Positions 24,943 through 38,159 are shown, counted from the first letter of the stretch. The stretch is DNA of 64,000 bases from Rosellinia necatrix (GCA_021209875.1 JAGYVD010000003.1:3596001-3660000), one strand, 5' to 3'. Made by a program: numbers and translations. Notes: generated by a model from the letters alone, not told the origin.

Positions 24943-26371
24943 ATGGCTAGCTTTTTTGACATAAAGGCGCGAAAAGCTGCCACTGCGAACGGGGCCTCGG
25001 CATCCAAAGTGGGCGAGCTCAAGCAGGCAGCTCGAAAACAGCCATGGGTAGAGAAATAGTGAGTTTGATCATCAATCATCGTCCTCTACGTAACGGGTGC
25101 GGCGGCGGCGGCGGCGGCAGCGGACTCACAGGTCTTACCCACGGGCCTAACCCACGGGTCTAATTCACAGGTCTAGCTCACGGATCTAGCTCACGGGTCT
25201 AACTCACGTATCTGCATAGCCGGCCGAAGACCCTCAGCGACGTTACGGCACAGGATCACACGGTCAACGTCCTGCAGCGGACCCTACAAGCCTCCAATGT
25301 GAGCCTGCTTGAAGCTCCTCTATTGACACTTCCCACCGCTCACTCCACCTAGCTTCCTCACATGTTATTCTACGGCCCCCCCGGGACCGGGAAGACCTCG
25401 ACAATCCTCGCCCTCGCCAAGGAGCTCTACGGACCCGAGATGATGAAGGCACGAGTGCTCGAGCTGAACGCTTCCGATGAGCGCGGCATTAGTATCGTGC
25501 GAGAAAAAGTGAAGGACTTCGCCCGAATGCAACTTACCAACCCGCCGCCAGGCTACCGAGACAGCTACCCTTGCCCGCCCTTCAAAATCATCATCCTCGA
25601 CGAAGCCGACAGTATGACACAAGATGCGCAGAGCGCCCTCCGCCGAACAATGGAGACGTATAGCAGAATCACCCGTTTTTGTCTGATATGTAACTACGTC
25701 ACTCGCATCATTGACCCGCTTGCTAGTCGTTGCAGCAAGTTTCGCTTCAAGAGCCTGGACCAGGGGAACACACGGAAACGCCTAGAAGAAATTGCAGAGA
25801 AGGAAGGTGTCAAACTTGAGGATGGCGCGGTGGATGCGCTCATTCGATGCAGTGAAGGTGACCTGAGAAAGGCGATCACGTTCCTACAAAGTGCGGCACG
25901 CTTGGTAGGCGCCGAGGAAAAGGGCGAGGATGATGACGCCGATGAAATGGAAGTGGACGATGATGCGAGCAAGATGATCTCTGTCAAGATTGTTGAGGAT
26001 ATCGCAGGCGTAATACCAGGCCCGACCATTGAAAGGCTACAGAAAGCCATGCAGCCGAAGTCGGCGGGAGCAACTTATCAAGCCATAGCCAAGGCTGTGG
26101 AAGAGATGGTGGCCGATGGCTGGAGCGCTGGTCAGGTCGTCACACAGGTACAGTTGAATCACTGTCGGATACTGTCGCGACGCCGCCGCTGATGAGTTGA
26201 TAGCTTTACCACGCGGTGATCAGTGACGAACTTATCCCCGATCTTGGCAAAACAAAGATTACACTTGTATTCTCCGATGTTGACAAGCGATTAGTCGATG
26301 GCGCCGACGAGCATCTCTCGATCCTCGACTTGGCTCTGAGAATCTCCAATATTCTCGCGGGTAAAGGATGA
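24943..26371 (+). CDS. RFC2: Replication factor C subunit 2 (clamp loader AAA+ ATPase)
   Basis: This is a small subunit of the RFC clamp loader that opens PCNA at primer-template junctions. Exons are 24943-25058, 25220-25298, 25353-26147 and 26204-26371, giving 385 residues. After a short N-terminus ([17 protein letters not shown]), [20 protein letters not shown] spans intron 1 and matches Rfc2/human RFC4. Walker A is GPPGTGKTS (residues 73-81), Walker B is IILDEADSM, and the RFC box with the arginine finger is [12 protein letters not shown]. An acidic insert ([20 protein letters not shown]) precedes the C-terminal collar domain, which continues through exon 4 ([13 protein letters not shown] to [11 protein letters not shown]). 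The 161-nt first intron contains a tandem array described separately. The Rfc2 assignment over Rfc4 rests on the [14 protein letters not shown] and [18 protein letters not shown] blocks. Confidence 0.94.
25128..25205 (+). repeat. 13-bp tandem array inside RFC2 intron 1
   Basis: Six near-identical 13-bp units of the form ACRGRYCTARYYC (for example ACGGGTCTAACTC) lie head to tail, with a seventh partial unit running into the 3' splice site. A GGC trinucleotide run (about 25098-25122) precedes them. Several units contain CTAAC or CTAAT, which resembles the fungal branch-site consensus. Confidence 0.85.
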
Positions 26372-27493
26372 GCAGGTGATATACCTTGAAGAATGTGCGA
26401 ATTCCGGATTAGGCGTCAAAAAGGAGGCACGGCATATTGGGGTGGCATTGTAGACTGGCGTCCAGTAGCAGGATCGTTTTTGTTGCCTGTTCAACGCGAA
26501 GCCGCCATCAGGTCACGCGAATCGTTATGATTCCCGCGTTAGGTCCAGGTTGACGACAGATAACTAAAGGATATTAATACTTTTTGGAGAAAAGCCCGTC
26601 GTGATTATTATCGCTATCTACTCAACTTTTCCGCCCTCGTATTTGTTATCCTTCTCTCCATCATGGTGTCCATGGGCATACTTACTATTTTATAAGGATA
26701 TCCGTAGATTGTCAATCGCTAATAGTAGCTTCCACTACTCATATAACCGGGTACTTCTAGCAAGTCTCAAGAGATTGTCACCCATTTCATAATGCTAGTT
26801 GTCCGCTCATCTAGGATATTGAAATACAGGTGGGGGTATAGTAAGTAAGTTAGGTAGTTGTGCCGCGGCGGTATTGACATGGGCGTTCGTATTGCATGGT
26901 CAGGTCACGGGGTATTTGTATCCCGAAGCAGACGCCTATGATCGGCTCCTCTCATATATTTGTCTAGCATCATGGCGTTGATTTGATGACGCTCGAAAGT
27001 TATTCGCAAAATTTTTACTGCTCGGTAGATTCCTGCCTGAAGCATGTCTGCTGTTAATTACACAACCTATAATTACCTAGATGGTTCTGCGTGGTGATTC
27101 CGACACAATTCCTCATCCTCTAATCTAGCTTCCTACGTTAAGATTGGTTGGAAAACTATATAGATCCCCGCATTGGCGAAGCTCAAGGCGTTGAATATTG
27201 TACAAAATCGTATATACTAATCCTTGAATAGGACTAGAGGGGGAGAGCAAGATATGAAACGTCGAAGTGTAGTCGGTAATACTGGAAGACCTTCGTCGGT
27301 TGCCTTGGGATAAGAGATAAGTCGTTTAACTCTGCGAGGTTGCCGTGTGTCTATATTATTGCGAGACGAATAAGGGATTCAACAATATAAACTATGCTTC
27401 ATGTTGAGCCTTCCCAGCGGGCCATTCTACTGATAATTTACAGCAAAGCAACTTAGCTCCATGTATGAGATTTATGCAGAATGCCATGGGCTA
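26372..27493. other. Convergent intergenic region, RFC2/coiled-coil gene
   Basis: 1.1 kb of moderately AT-rich DNA between two 3' ends. No repeat, RNA gene or open frame here is supported. Confidence 0.45.
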
Positions 27494-29065
27494 TTACTGG
27501 TTGATGAGACCTAGGTTGCCGTCAAGAGAGGCCCAAATACTCTTCTGCCCATCGTTTGTAGAGTTCTTCTCGCCACGTTTCTCAAGGCTACTACTGCTTT
27601 GCTCATCCTCCTCAGCAGATTCTGTAACCGTATCTGCTAATTCTGCCTCACCGGACCCTGTTACCTGAAGAGGCCCCTTATTTTGTAGCACAGAAACCTG
27701 ATCTAGCGCCTGTATTGCCTCATCAATAGACCCCTGGCCTTTCTCAACCGCCTCGGCGACGGCCTCTAATGTTGCGATCTTAGCTGAATCTGCAGCAAAA
27801 AGCCACGGCTGGATTTGCTCGGCAATAGAAGCGCCCTTGGTCGCTTTGGCGAAGCTCATGCCTGAATTTGACTTCTTGGATTTCGGGGGCGCATAGCTTG
27901 ATAGCAGCTTACTATCCTGCGCAAGGCGGCGCAGAGCCTTGCTTGTTTCTTGTTGCTGTCGTGTAATCGCGGCGTTAATATGCGCTTTCTCCTGTATAAA
28001 CCCCTTTTGTTCATGTGAGAGTGCTTGCAGTTTCTCGAGGTAGGGGGTTAACAGGTAAGTCTGTGGCCCCGAGTTAACTGGTGCTGACACGACCAGGGCG
28101 GGTTTTTGGGCCTCTGCCCGTGGACGTGGCGGTTCCTTTAGCTGGCGTAGCTGATACATGGAAGCCACTATCTGCTTGCGCAATTCGATATGACGTTTAT
28201 ATTCCTGCTCGACGTCGGCCAGCTGCGCATCACGGCCAAGGTCACCGTCTTCGTTCTCCCTTTCATGTGACCCACCAGTCTCCTCTGATTCCCCCTTCCC
28301 CGCTTTGCTTAACATGGTCTCTATCCAGTTGACAAGCGAGTTTTTGACGGCGCTCAGTGCTGCCACCTGTGCTTCACGGGAAACGTCCCTGGGGTCGATA
28401 GGATCCCTCGCCTTTAGTCCCTCGAGCTTGCGCTGATCATGCTCAAGAACCAGTTTTTGACGAAGTGTCGCTTTACGGAGCCGCGAGACTAATTTCTGGG
28501 CCTCCTGATCGGGCGCTTCCTGATCTTTGGTGAACCCCTCAACAAATTCTTTTGGCAGCTCTGGGAAGGTGGCGCAATTTCTGAACATGACCTTCGGATC
28601 AAGGAAATCTAGGGCTGCAGCAGATTGACGGTCGAGGCCCTCATAGTACCTGTTCAGCGCCTCTAGCCTTTGGCGTTCCTTCTCCAACCTATTGCTTTCT
28701 AGTTGCTCTTCAAGGAGCTTTCTTTCAGCCTCCGCTCGGGCCGAGGTGGGAGCGGGAGCGGTGGCAGAGACGGCAGTTTTGTGTTCCGCTCGTAGCCTTG
28801 ATAGCTCCTTCTGAAGCTCAATGTTCCTTTGAACAGCCTCGATGAATTCTCTCTGGGTTTCATGGGGGACGTCTGATGGCGAGGCGGGTTTATCTGGGTC
28901 GACAAGAAAAACAGGGCTGCCCAGCTGTTCCTGCCCCAGACCTTGGGCTAACTCCTGAACCATCGTACGTTTCTCAGCAATAAGCTCTCCCCTAGGACGC
29001 AAAATCCGCAGCAGAACCTCGCGGGCCCGTTTGGCGGCCAATTCTTCCTCTGGCGTTGTGTCCAT
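27494..29065 (-). CDS. Coiled-coil protein of unknown function
   Basis: A single uninterrupted frame of 523 residues from an ATG at 29065. I do not recognise the family. Long helical, heptad-like segments occur at about residues 70-150 (ETQREFIEAVQRNIELQKEL, then AEAERKLLEEQLESNRLEKE), 190-230 and 355-395 (EKLQALSHEQKGFIQEKAHI). There is a QIQPWLFAADSAKIATLEAV segment that looks folded. The C-terminus is acidic and Ser-rich. There is no signal peptide or membrane segment. The even codon use, the length of the frame and its ordered helical content argue that it is a real gene. A cytoskeletal or scaffolding role is only a guess from the coiled coils. Confidence 0.75.
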   Translation of the reverse strand: MDTTPEEELAAKRAREVLLRILRPRGELIAEKRTMVQELAQGLGQEQLGSPVFLVDPDKPASPSDVPHETQREFIEAVQRNIELQKELSRLRAEHKTAVSATAPAPTSARAEAERKLLEEQLESNRLEKERQRLEALNRYYEGLDRQSAAALDFLDPKVMFRNCATFPELPKEFVEGFTKDQEAPDQEAQKLVSRLRKATLRQKLVLEHDQRKLEGLKARDPIDPRDVSREAQVAALSAVKNSLVNWIETMLSKAGKGESEETGGSHERENEDGDLGRDAQLADVEQEYKRHIELRKQIVASMYQLRQLKEPPRPRAEAQKPALVVSAPVNSGPQTYLLTPYLEKLQALSHEQKGFIQEKAHINAAITRQQQETSKALRRLAQDSKLLSSYAPPKSKKSNSGMSFAKATKGASIAEQIQPWLFAADSAKIATLEAVAEAVEKGQGSIDEAIQALDQVSVLQNKGPLQVTGSGEAELADTVTESAEEDEQSSSSLEKRGEKNSTNDGQKSIWASLDGNLGLINQ

Positions 29066-30020
29066 GATGATTCCCTGGTGTTTTTACACGTGTTTAATGT
29101 GGTGCTATTGTTGATAAGAAGGCCCCTAGGTTGACCTTAAGGGGAGAAGGCTGTTCCGGCTGTGAAAAATGGATGTGGCCCTTCCGCAATAAGAATGGAC
29201 TATGATTTATCAGAGGCAAGGTAGTGTTGGTTGATATAATTGCCATTGCTTTGATAAAAACACAACTATGTACATTGTCTGGTCTGGCGTTTGTTTCTGT
29301 CACGGTCGAATGCCAAGGAATTGTACCTAGGTACCTAAGTAGGTAGGTACCTTACCTACCTAGGCAATCAGTCGACTTTTGGCTAGCCTTGACGGTTTAG
29401 GGGGTCGGTTTAGGGGTCGGTTTAGGGGTCGGTTTAGGGGTCGGTTTAGGGGTCGGTTTAGGGGGTGTAGGTAAGGTACCTAGGTACCTAGGTACATGCC
29501 TCGAGCTCTAGCACTGTTTCCTTGGTGTCGCCCCGCTGCTCGGGGGGTCTCATTGTGGTACCTACTTACCTTAGGTAGGTAAGTAGTATAGGTAGGTACC
29601 TCATTGGTTAGGTGCTATGGGTCTGTCTGTCCCCACTGTTCGATGCTTTCCCTTGTGCTGCCTCAACGACGACCAAACGCCAATAGTCCAGCTTCTTAAA
29701 TTTTCTGTAACGGCGTGTGTGAGCATCGCCAAACCTTCAAGGTCCCTCTCCCAACGCCCCCCCGCGGTTCGACATCTATTTCGCGCGGCCTCTAAAAGCG
29801 CACAACTTCTAGCGCGTACTAGTCAGATGATTTGACCGTTACCTTCAAACGGCGCCCACGTCCATTGGGTTTACAAATAGCTACCTAGGGCCAGCCGTCA
29901 ATCCGTCACACTGCGCCATCACCATCCCCATCACCACCACCGCCTCCAACACCACCACTACCACTATCACCACAACCACACAGCTGGCAAGACGCTCCTT
30001 GAGCGCGCCCATCACTCAAG
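29066..30020. other. Divergent promoter region, coiled-coil gene/BRR2
   Basis: Contains CCTAGGTACC/TAGGTAGGTACC palindromes (about 29318-29364 and 29468-29600), a 12-bp minisatellite listed separately, and a CACCAC/CCATCACC-rich tract (29915-29985) that is probably BRR2 5' UTR. No supported gene. Confidence 0.5.
29393..29466. repeat. 12-bp minisatellite CGGTTTAGGGGT, telomere-like
   Basis: About six head-to-tail copies of CGGTTTAGGGGT. The first and last copies carry one extra G. Each unit contains TTTAGGGG, resembling a telomeric repeat separated by TCGG. It is flanked on both sides by CCTAGG palindromes. Confidence 0.9.
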
Positions 30021-33000
30021 ATGGCCGACCATCACCGAGATGTGTCGCAGTACAAGTACTCGGCCATGTCCAACCTGGTCCTCCAGGCAGATCGCCGATT
30101 CATCACGCGCCGCACCGACGAGGCGACTGGCGACCCCGAATCGCTGGCCGGTAGGCTTAATGTCAACGACATGGGTTCTCGCATCACGCGCGATGCTGCA
30201 CCCAAGACAGCTAGGAAGAAGACTCTGGCTGTCGAGCGGGGTGATGCGCAAGAAGGACAGGACATCCTGGCCCGCGAGCAGAGGAAGCGGAGGAACGATG
30301 CACTTCAGTTAAAAGGAGCCGGCATCCTCGGGCAGGCGGATTTATTAGTCGAAGGGCTTCGCTACCAGCCCAGGACCCCCGCCACACGTGCAACGTTCGA
30401 TCTCATGCTGCATCTTGTTGCTAGCAATCTTGGGGATGTCTCGCACGAAGTTGTTCTTAGCGCCGCCGATGCCGCTCTCGAGTATCTCAAGGACGAAGAC
30501 ATGAAAGATATAGAAAAGAAGAAGGAGATCGATGACCTAATAGGAACCAGTTTAAACCCCAAACAATTCAATGAGTTGGTAAATCTGGGCAAGAAGATCA
30601 CGGACTACGATACCCAAAACGACGACGAGGACATGGATGCTGATGCTGGTAGGGATGAGCTCGACGGCGAGCTAGATGATCGTCAGGGTGTTGCTGTCGT
30701 CTTTGACGAAGAGGACGAGGATGAAGAGGCAGCCATGGTGAATGAAGTTCGGGATGAGTCTTCTGATGACGAAGCTCCCTCAGACGACGACGAACAGAAT
30801 ATCACTGGCATAGGAGGGCGGGAAACGGCTGCGGATGCAGGCGAAGACCGAGATAGGGAAGTACCTGGCCTACCTGATGGTGATGCGATGGTTATCGACC
30901 CTGGCATATCGGAGAGCAAAACGAAAGCTTCCTCAGAGGGGAAAAACTATATCGCCGCTCGTGATATCGACGCTTATTGGCTACAGAGAGAGATCGGTAA
31001 TCTCTACTCCGACGCCCACATCCAGCATGATAAAACTGCTGACGCTCTTCATATTCTTTCTGGTGAGCCTGATGGGCCCGATGGCGAAGAGAAACAATTA
31101 AGAGAAATTGAAAACGACTTGATGGAGCTCTTTGATTATGAACATCATGAAATCGTCCAGAAGCTTATCGAGAATCGGGAGAAGATTGTGTGGCTCACTC
31201 GACTCGCCAAGGCAGAGGATGCCGAAAACCGAGGGGTTATCGAGCGAGAAATGGCCTCTGAAGGTCTCCGATGGATACTTGATGAATTGCGAGGGAAGAA
31301 AGCGAGCGACGGCACGAAAAAGATGGAGATCAAGATGGACATTGACGTTCCTGCTGCTCTCATTGATGCACCTAAAAGTGGAAAGGCAGAGGGCCAGCTT
31401 GTTGGTGGGCTCCAGCCTCGTAAATATATCAACCTAGAGAACCTAGTGTTTGACCAGGGAAACCACTTGATGACAAATCCTAAAGTCCGCCTCCCCGAGG
31501 GGTCAACCAAAAGAACATTCAAGGGTTATGAAGAGATTCACGTCCCAGCACCGAATAAACGGAATCAGCCTAATGATGTCAGCATTCCCATCACAGATAT
31601 GCCCGAGTGGGCGCAAGGGCCTTTCAGCTCAGCGAAGGCTCTAAACAAAATACAGTCAAAGTGCTACCCGTCAGCTTTCGAGGGCGACGGAAATATGCTG
31701 ATCTGCGCCCCAACGGGTAGTGGCAAAACTAACGTCGCTATGTTGACAATTCTTCGAGAACTTGGAAAGCATAGAAATCCCCAGACAGGAGATATCGATC
31801 TAGATGCGTTCAAGATCGTCTATATCGCCCCCTTGAAGGCACTAGTCCAAGAGCAAGTCGGTAATTTTGGGGCTCGTCTGAAGGCATTTGGTATCACGGT
31901 GTCAGAACTTACGGGTGATCGACAACTTACCAAACAACAGGTCACCGAGACGCAGGTTATCGTCACAACGCCAGAGAAATGGGATGTCATCACAAGGAAA
32001 GCTACTGATTTGACCTACACAAATCTTGTGCGGCTAATCATTATTGACGAAATTCATTTATTGCATGACGATCGAGGACCCGTTCTTGAGAGCATCGTTA
32101 GTCGAACAATTCGAAAAACAGAACAGACCGGCGATCCCGTACGACTTATCGGCCTGTCCGCAACCTTGCCAAACTATAGGGATGTTGCTAGTTTCCTCCG
32201 CGTAGACCCAGACAAAGGCCTTTTCCACTTTGATGGCTCTTTTCGTCCATGCCCCTTGAAACAAGAGTTTATTGGTGTCACTGACAAGAAGGCTATTAAG
32301 CAATTGAAAACAATGAATGATATCACATACAACAAAGTTATCGAACATGTTGGGACTCATCACAACCAAATGCTCATTTTCGTGCACTCGCGCAAGGAAA
32401 CGGCGAAGACTGCGCGATATATTCGAGACAAGGCGTTGGAAATGGAAACCATCAACCAAATCTTAAAGCATGATTCGGGATCTAGAGAAGCGCTGAATGA
32501 GATTGTCAGCGATATTTCAGATGCTGATCTAAAGGATCTCTTACCATACGGATTTGGCATTCACCACGCAGGTATGAATCGAGTTGATCGTGACGAAGTC
32601 GAAGGCCTTTTCTCCGCTGGCCTCATCCAGGTGCTTGTGTGTACTGCGACGCTCGCCTGGGGTGTGAATCTTCCCGCCCACACCGTCATTATCAAGGGAA
32701 CCCAGGTTTATTCTCCCGAAAAGGGTAGCTGGGTGGAACTGAGTCCCCAGGATGTTCTCCAAATGCTAGGCCGCGCAGGCCGGCCTCAATATGATACTTA
32801 TGGCGAGGGTATTATTATTACATCTCAAAACGAGATGCAGTATTACCTTTCCCTCCTCAATCAGCAACTGCCGATCGAAAGTCAATTTGCCAGCAAGTTG
32901 GTTGACAATCTAAATGCAGAGATTGTGTTGGGTAACGTCCGTAATCGAGATGAGGGCGTGGAATGGCTCGGCTATACGTACCTCTTCGTTAGAATGCTTC

Positions 33001-36000
33001 GGTCTCCCGGCCTATATAGTGTCGGTGCCGATTATGAAGATGATGAAGCGCTTGAACAGAAACGAGTAGACCTCATACATTCTGCCGCAGTTGTTTTGAA
33101 GAAGGCTAATCTGGTCACGTACGACGAAAAGACCGGTAAGCTGAAGGGCACCGAACTCGGAAGAATCGCTTCTCACTACTACATCACGCACGGATCTATG
33201 GATACCTACAACAAACTCATTCAGCCTTCAATAACCACCATTGAACTCTTTCGGGTATTCGCTCTCAGTGCTGAGTTCAAGTACATACCCGTACGTCAGG
33301 ATGAAAAGCTTGAGCTTGCCAAACTCCTAGGTAGAGTGCCAATCCCTGTCAAGGAAAGCATTGAAGAGCCGCATGCGAAAATCAATGTTCTCCTTCAAGC
33401 CTATATTTCTCGTCTCAAGCTGGACGGTCTAGCTCTCATGGCTGACATGGTGTACGTCACACAATCGGCTGGCCGTATTCTGCGCGCGATTTTTGAGATC
33501 ACACTTCAGAAAGGATGGTCCAGTGTTTGCAGAACGGCCTTGGATTTGTGTAAAATGGCAGAGAAACGTATGTGGCCCACGATGACTCCTCTGAGGCAAT
33601 TTGGGCCTCGCTGTTCGCGAGACATTGTCGCCAAAGCGGAACGGATTGACGTCCCTTGGAGTAGCTACTTCGATATCGACCCACCGCGCATGGGGGAGTT
33701 GCTTGGAATACCGAAGGCTGGCCGTATAGTTTGCGACCTAGTATCCAAATTCCCCCGCCTCGACATACAAGCTCAAGCGCAGCCAATAACTCGATCCATG
33801 CTCCGAATTGAGCTATCCATCACACCGAATTTCGAGTGGGACGACGAAATCCATGGCACGACCGAAAGTTTTTGGATTATGGTAGAAGACTGCGACGGTG
33901 AGGATATTCTGTTCCAAGACCAGTTCCTCCTTCGTAAAGATTATGCGGTTTCAGAGTCAAATGAGCACATGGTAGACTTCACTGTCCCTATCACCGACCC
34001 AATGCCACCAAATTACTTCATATCGGTGGTTTCAGATAGGTGGATGCACTCAGAAACAAGATTGCCCATATCGTTCGAGAAACTCATACTCCCGGAAAAG
34101 TTCCCTCCCCATACGCAGCTGCTGGACCTTCAACCTCTTCCCGTCGCGGCTCTGAAAACTAAGGATTACTCAAGTCTATACGATGGGTGGAATTACTTCA
34201 ACAAAATCCAGACCCAGACATTCAATTCGTTGTATGGAGCAGACGATAACGTTCTGATTGGCGCCCCTACCGGGAGCGGCAAAACTGTTTGCGCCGAGTT
34301 TGCCATCCTAAGATTATGGTCTAAAGCAGAAATTGGCCGAGCGGTATATATTGCTCCTTCCCAAGAGCTTGTTGATATCAGATATCAAGATTGGCAGAAA
34401 CGCCTTAGTCATTTACGTGGCGGCAAAGATATTGTTAAGCTCACGGGCGAAACCGCGATAGATCTCAAATTGCTCGAAAAGGGTGACCTGATACTGGCCA
34501 CACCAAGTCAATGGGATGTTCTTTCACGACAATGGCAGAGGCGTAAAAACATACTGACTGTTGAACTTTTCATTGCTGATGAGCTTCATTTGCTGGGCGG
34601 TCCACTTGGATACGTGTATGAAATCATCGTCTCTCGTATGCATTACATTCGAACTACAGCAAATCTAGCAATGAGAATCATTGGCCTGAGCGTTTCTCTC
34701 GCCAACGCTCGAGATTTGGGTGAATGGATTGACGCAAAAAAGAAGGATATCTACAACTTCAGCCCCCATGTTCGACCAGTTCCCTTGGAGTTAAGACTGC
34801 AATCCTATACCATTCCTCATTTCCCATCACTTATGCTCGCAATGGCTAAGCCTACCTACTTCGCAATCACGGAACTTTCAGCAGACCAACCTGCCCTTGT
34901 ATTTGTGCCAAATAGGAAACAGACGAGGTCAACTGCTCGCGATATTCTCACAGCGTGTTTGGCTGACGACGATGAAGACCGATTCTTGCACGTGGATTCA
35001 GATCAATTACGACCGCTCCTTGAGCACATTCACGAAGATGCTTTGGCCGAGGCCTTGTCCCACGGCGTGGGGTATTACCACGAGGCTCTAAGCCAGAATG
35101 ACAAGCGTATTGTCATCCACCTTTATAAGCAGGGCGCAGTACAGATTCTTATTGCGTCTCGTGATACGTGTTGGGAGCTTGATTGTGCGGCACACTTAGT
35201 CATTGTAATGGGCACGCAATACTTTGAGGGTCGTGAGCATCGATATATTGATTATCAGCTCAGCGAAGTGTTGCAGATGCTGGGCAAAGCTCTTCGTGCC
35301 TCTGGCGACGGACGAAGTCGAGCGGTTCTGATGACCTCTGCTATCAAAAGGGAATATTTCAAGAAGTTCCTCAATGAAGCTCTTCCAGTAGAGTCGCATC
35401 TACATAATTTTGTTCACGATGCATTTGTCACCGAGATCAGCACAAAAATGATTGAGTCGACGGAGGACGCTATAAATTGGACCACATTCACCTATTTTTA
35501 CCGCCGACTACTAGCAAACCCAAGCTATTACAGCCTTACGAGTCCCACACATGATGGGTTGAGTAATTATCTTTCTGATTTGGTTGAGACAACTATCAAG
35601 GAGCTCACAGAGTCCAAGATCATCGATTTCGACGAGGATGATGGGTCTGTCAGTCCTCAAAATGCGGCTATGATCGCGGCGTATTACAACCTCTCGTACA
35701 TTACGATGCAGACGTTCTTGCTATCGTTGAGTGCTAAAACAAAATTGAAGGGCATTCTTGAAATTGTCACGTCAGCAACAGAATTTGAATCCATTCAAAT
35801 CCGACGCCACGAGGATAGTCTCCTTCGACGGATATACGACAGGGTACCCGTTAAGATGTCCGAACCAGCATATGACTCTCCACATTTCAAGGCATTCGTG
35901 CTTTTGCAGGCACATTTTTCCCGGATGCAGCTCCCCATCGACCTATCCAAAGACCAGGAAATCATAATATCGAAAGTGCTGAGTCTTCTGAGTGCGACCG

Positions 36001-36749
36001 TAGATGTTCTCTCGTCCGATGGACACCTCAATGCCATGAATGCTATGGAGATGTCACAGATGGTTGTACAGGCGATGTGGGACCGTGACAGCCCTTTGAA
36101 GCAGATTCCTCACTTCTCTCCCGATGTGGTTAAGGTCGCCAATGAGTTTAAGTGAGTACTGATTCCATGTGAATCGAATTGGGTGTTCTTTGCTAACTCG
36201 ATTTTTCTGTTGTATAGGGTCAATGATATATTCGACTTCATGGAAGCGATGAACCCGGAAGAGAACAAAGGCTATTCTGATTTTGTTAAGCGATTGGGAT
36301 TGTCACAAGCCCAACTGGCACAAGCGGCAACTTTCACTAATACGAAATATCCCGATATCTCCCTCGAGTTTGAAGTTCTAGACGGTGATAATATCCATGC
36401 CGGGGAACCAGCCTACTTGAATGTGCAAATCGAGCGAGAGGTCGAAGGCGAGGAGGACGAGGTGGATACAACAGTCCACGCTCCTTTTTACCCAGCTAAA
36501 AAGGTGGAGAATTGGTGGCTTGTTGTCGGTGAAGAGACTACGAAGACCCTCCTTGCTATCAAGAGGGTCACAATAGGGCGGCAACTGAAGGTGCGGCTCG
36601 AATACACGGTGCCGACGCCTGGGCAGCATGATCTCAAGCTCTTCCTGATGAGCGACAGCTATATTGGAGTGGACCAGGAACCGACGTTCTCGGTCAACGT
36701 GGCTGAGGGTATGGACCTTGACGAAGACGAAGAGGATGACGATGAGTAA
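30021..36749 (+). CDS. BRR2: Brr2-type U5 snRNP DEAD/H-box helicase (spliceosome activation)
   Basis: Brr2 unwinds U4/U6 snRNA to activate the spliceosome and also acts in disassembly. Exon 1 is 30021-36151 and exon 2 is 36218-36749, giving 2220 residues, the usual size. The N-terminus MADHHRDVSQYKYSAMSNLV fits the family, and an acidic stretch (about residues 200-265) precedes the N-terminal plug/PWI region. Two helicase cassettes are present. Cassette 1 has APTGSGKTNVAML (about residue 562), DEIHLLHDDRGP (about 676), LSATLPN and a following Sec63 unit. Cassette 2 has GAPTGSGKTVCAEF (about 1414), DELHLLGG (about 1520) and LSVSLANA in place of SAT, as expected for the degenerate regulatory cassette. 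A second Sec63 unit ends in an acidic tail (MDLDEDEEDDDE). The single intron is near the 3' end. Confidence 0.96.
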
Positions 36750-38159
36750 ATTGTACCAGCTATCAACGAGGTGTGACTAGCCTAACTCACGATGCGACCG
36801 AACTTACTGTATATTTAGTTTAATGCGAGACCGGAGAATAGAGACAAGCGATCACAGACAAACGAAAATAGGATGACTGGGGGGCAGGTGATACTCCTCA
36901 CCATCTCGTATTCGATATGCTCGAGTTCTCTTCAGCTTGATCCCTACAGAAAAAGAAAAAGGGAATGAAAGTAAATTAACTAGACCACGAACAGTATACA
37001 TGGTAGGGCCTTGCGACATGGGTTCTAATACAGTGAGGGTATTCCGATAGAGAAACAAGCCGTGAAGGGAATTGACGTTTATATTAGTATGAGTATCGGT
37101 ACGGGTTCGTATCGGTGCTGGTGGACATGACGGAATGGATGGACAGATGGATGGATAGATATAGGAGGAGAGGAGGGGAGCGGGAGCAGAGGGGGGGTAG
37201 GATGGAGACAACTAGGTACCTACTTGGGCGAAAATGGATGGCTGTCCGTGTCTACAGTATCGAGGTGTTGCAGGGTGCGTATACCTAGGTTAGACCGTGA
37301 CCCAAGCTGCCCTCAGGCCCTCAGGTTTTTGTGAGACCTAGCGGAGGGTGGGCAAACACAAAGTGCACTTCCCAACCTAGCAACCCCCCCTTGCTCACAT
37401 AACAACTATACCACCGCCGATGATGACAACAATAACAACAACAATAACAACAACAACAACACCAGCAACAAGCATCGGCATTAGCAACACCGACAACGCA
37501 ACATTGGTTTGTGGATTGGTTGGGCTAGAAGAAGGCCGAGCCACACCTCGAGTTGCGTACGTAAATATTGTTGACATTGGCGGCTCTTGGTTTTGCAGCC
37601 ACCCATACCTGCACCGACGTCTCTCTCCGTCACGTCTACCTCCTCTGGCTCACCCCTGTGGCTGGCATGTCCCCCGATCTTTGATCTAGGACTGGCCACT
37701 AAACTCAGGCAGAACTCATCCCGCCTCGCCTCGCCTCACTGGTTTTCTTTTTCTTCGCGGGAACACGTGCTCCACAGTGCTCAATAAGCCCGTCCGGGGC
37801 CGCGATCGGGGACACCAGCACCATCACCATCACCATCCCCATCACCATCCCCATCACCACTGCCGTCGCCACCAAACAGCGAGGTCACGTGCGTCGAGGC
37901 TTGTCTGCAGAGAGGGAGCTATCTATCTACTGAATCCACCTGGCACATACCTACCGCACAGCAAGCAGGCAGGTGGGAAGTGTCTGTTGCGATACGCAGC
38001 CAGCACGTGCTCTGATGTACTAGGGATTATCGAGTACCCGTGCTACTTCTTTACAAGCACTGGGCTGTCCTGTATGGTTTTGATCATCGATCAAGGACTG
38101 AGCACTAAGCTAAGAGAAGAAGCACTGAACGCCTGAGAGCACTCATAACTACCTGCATA

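Noticed and set aside
29393..29466. Chromosome end or telomere
   Set aside because: Genes continue on both sides, the unit is 12 bp rather than TTAGGG, and only about six copies are present.
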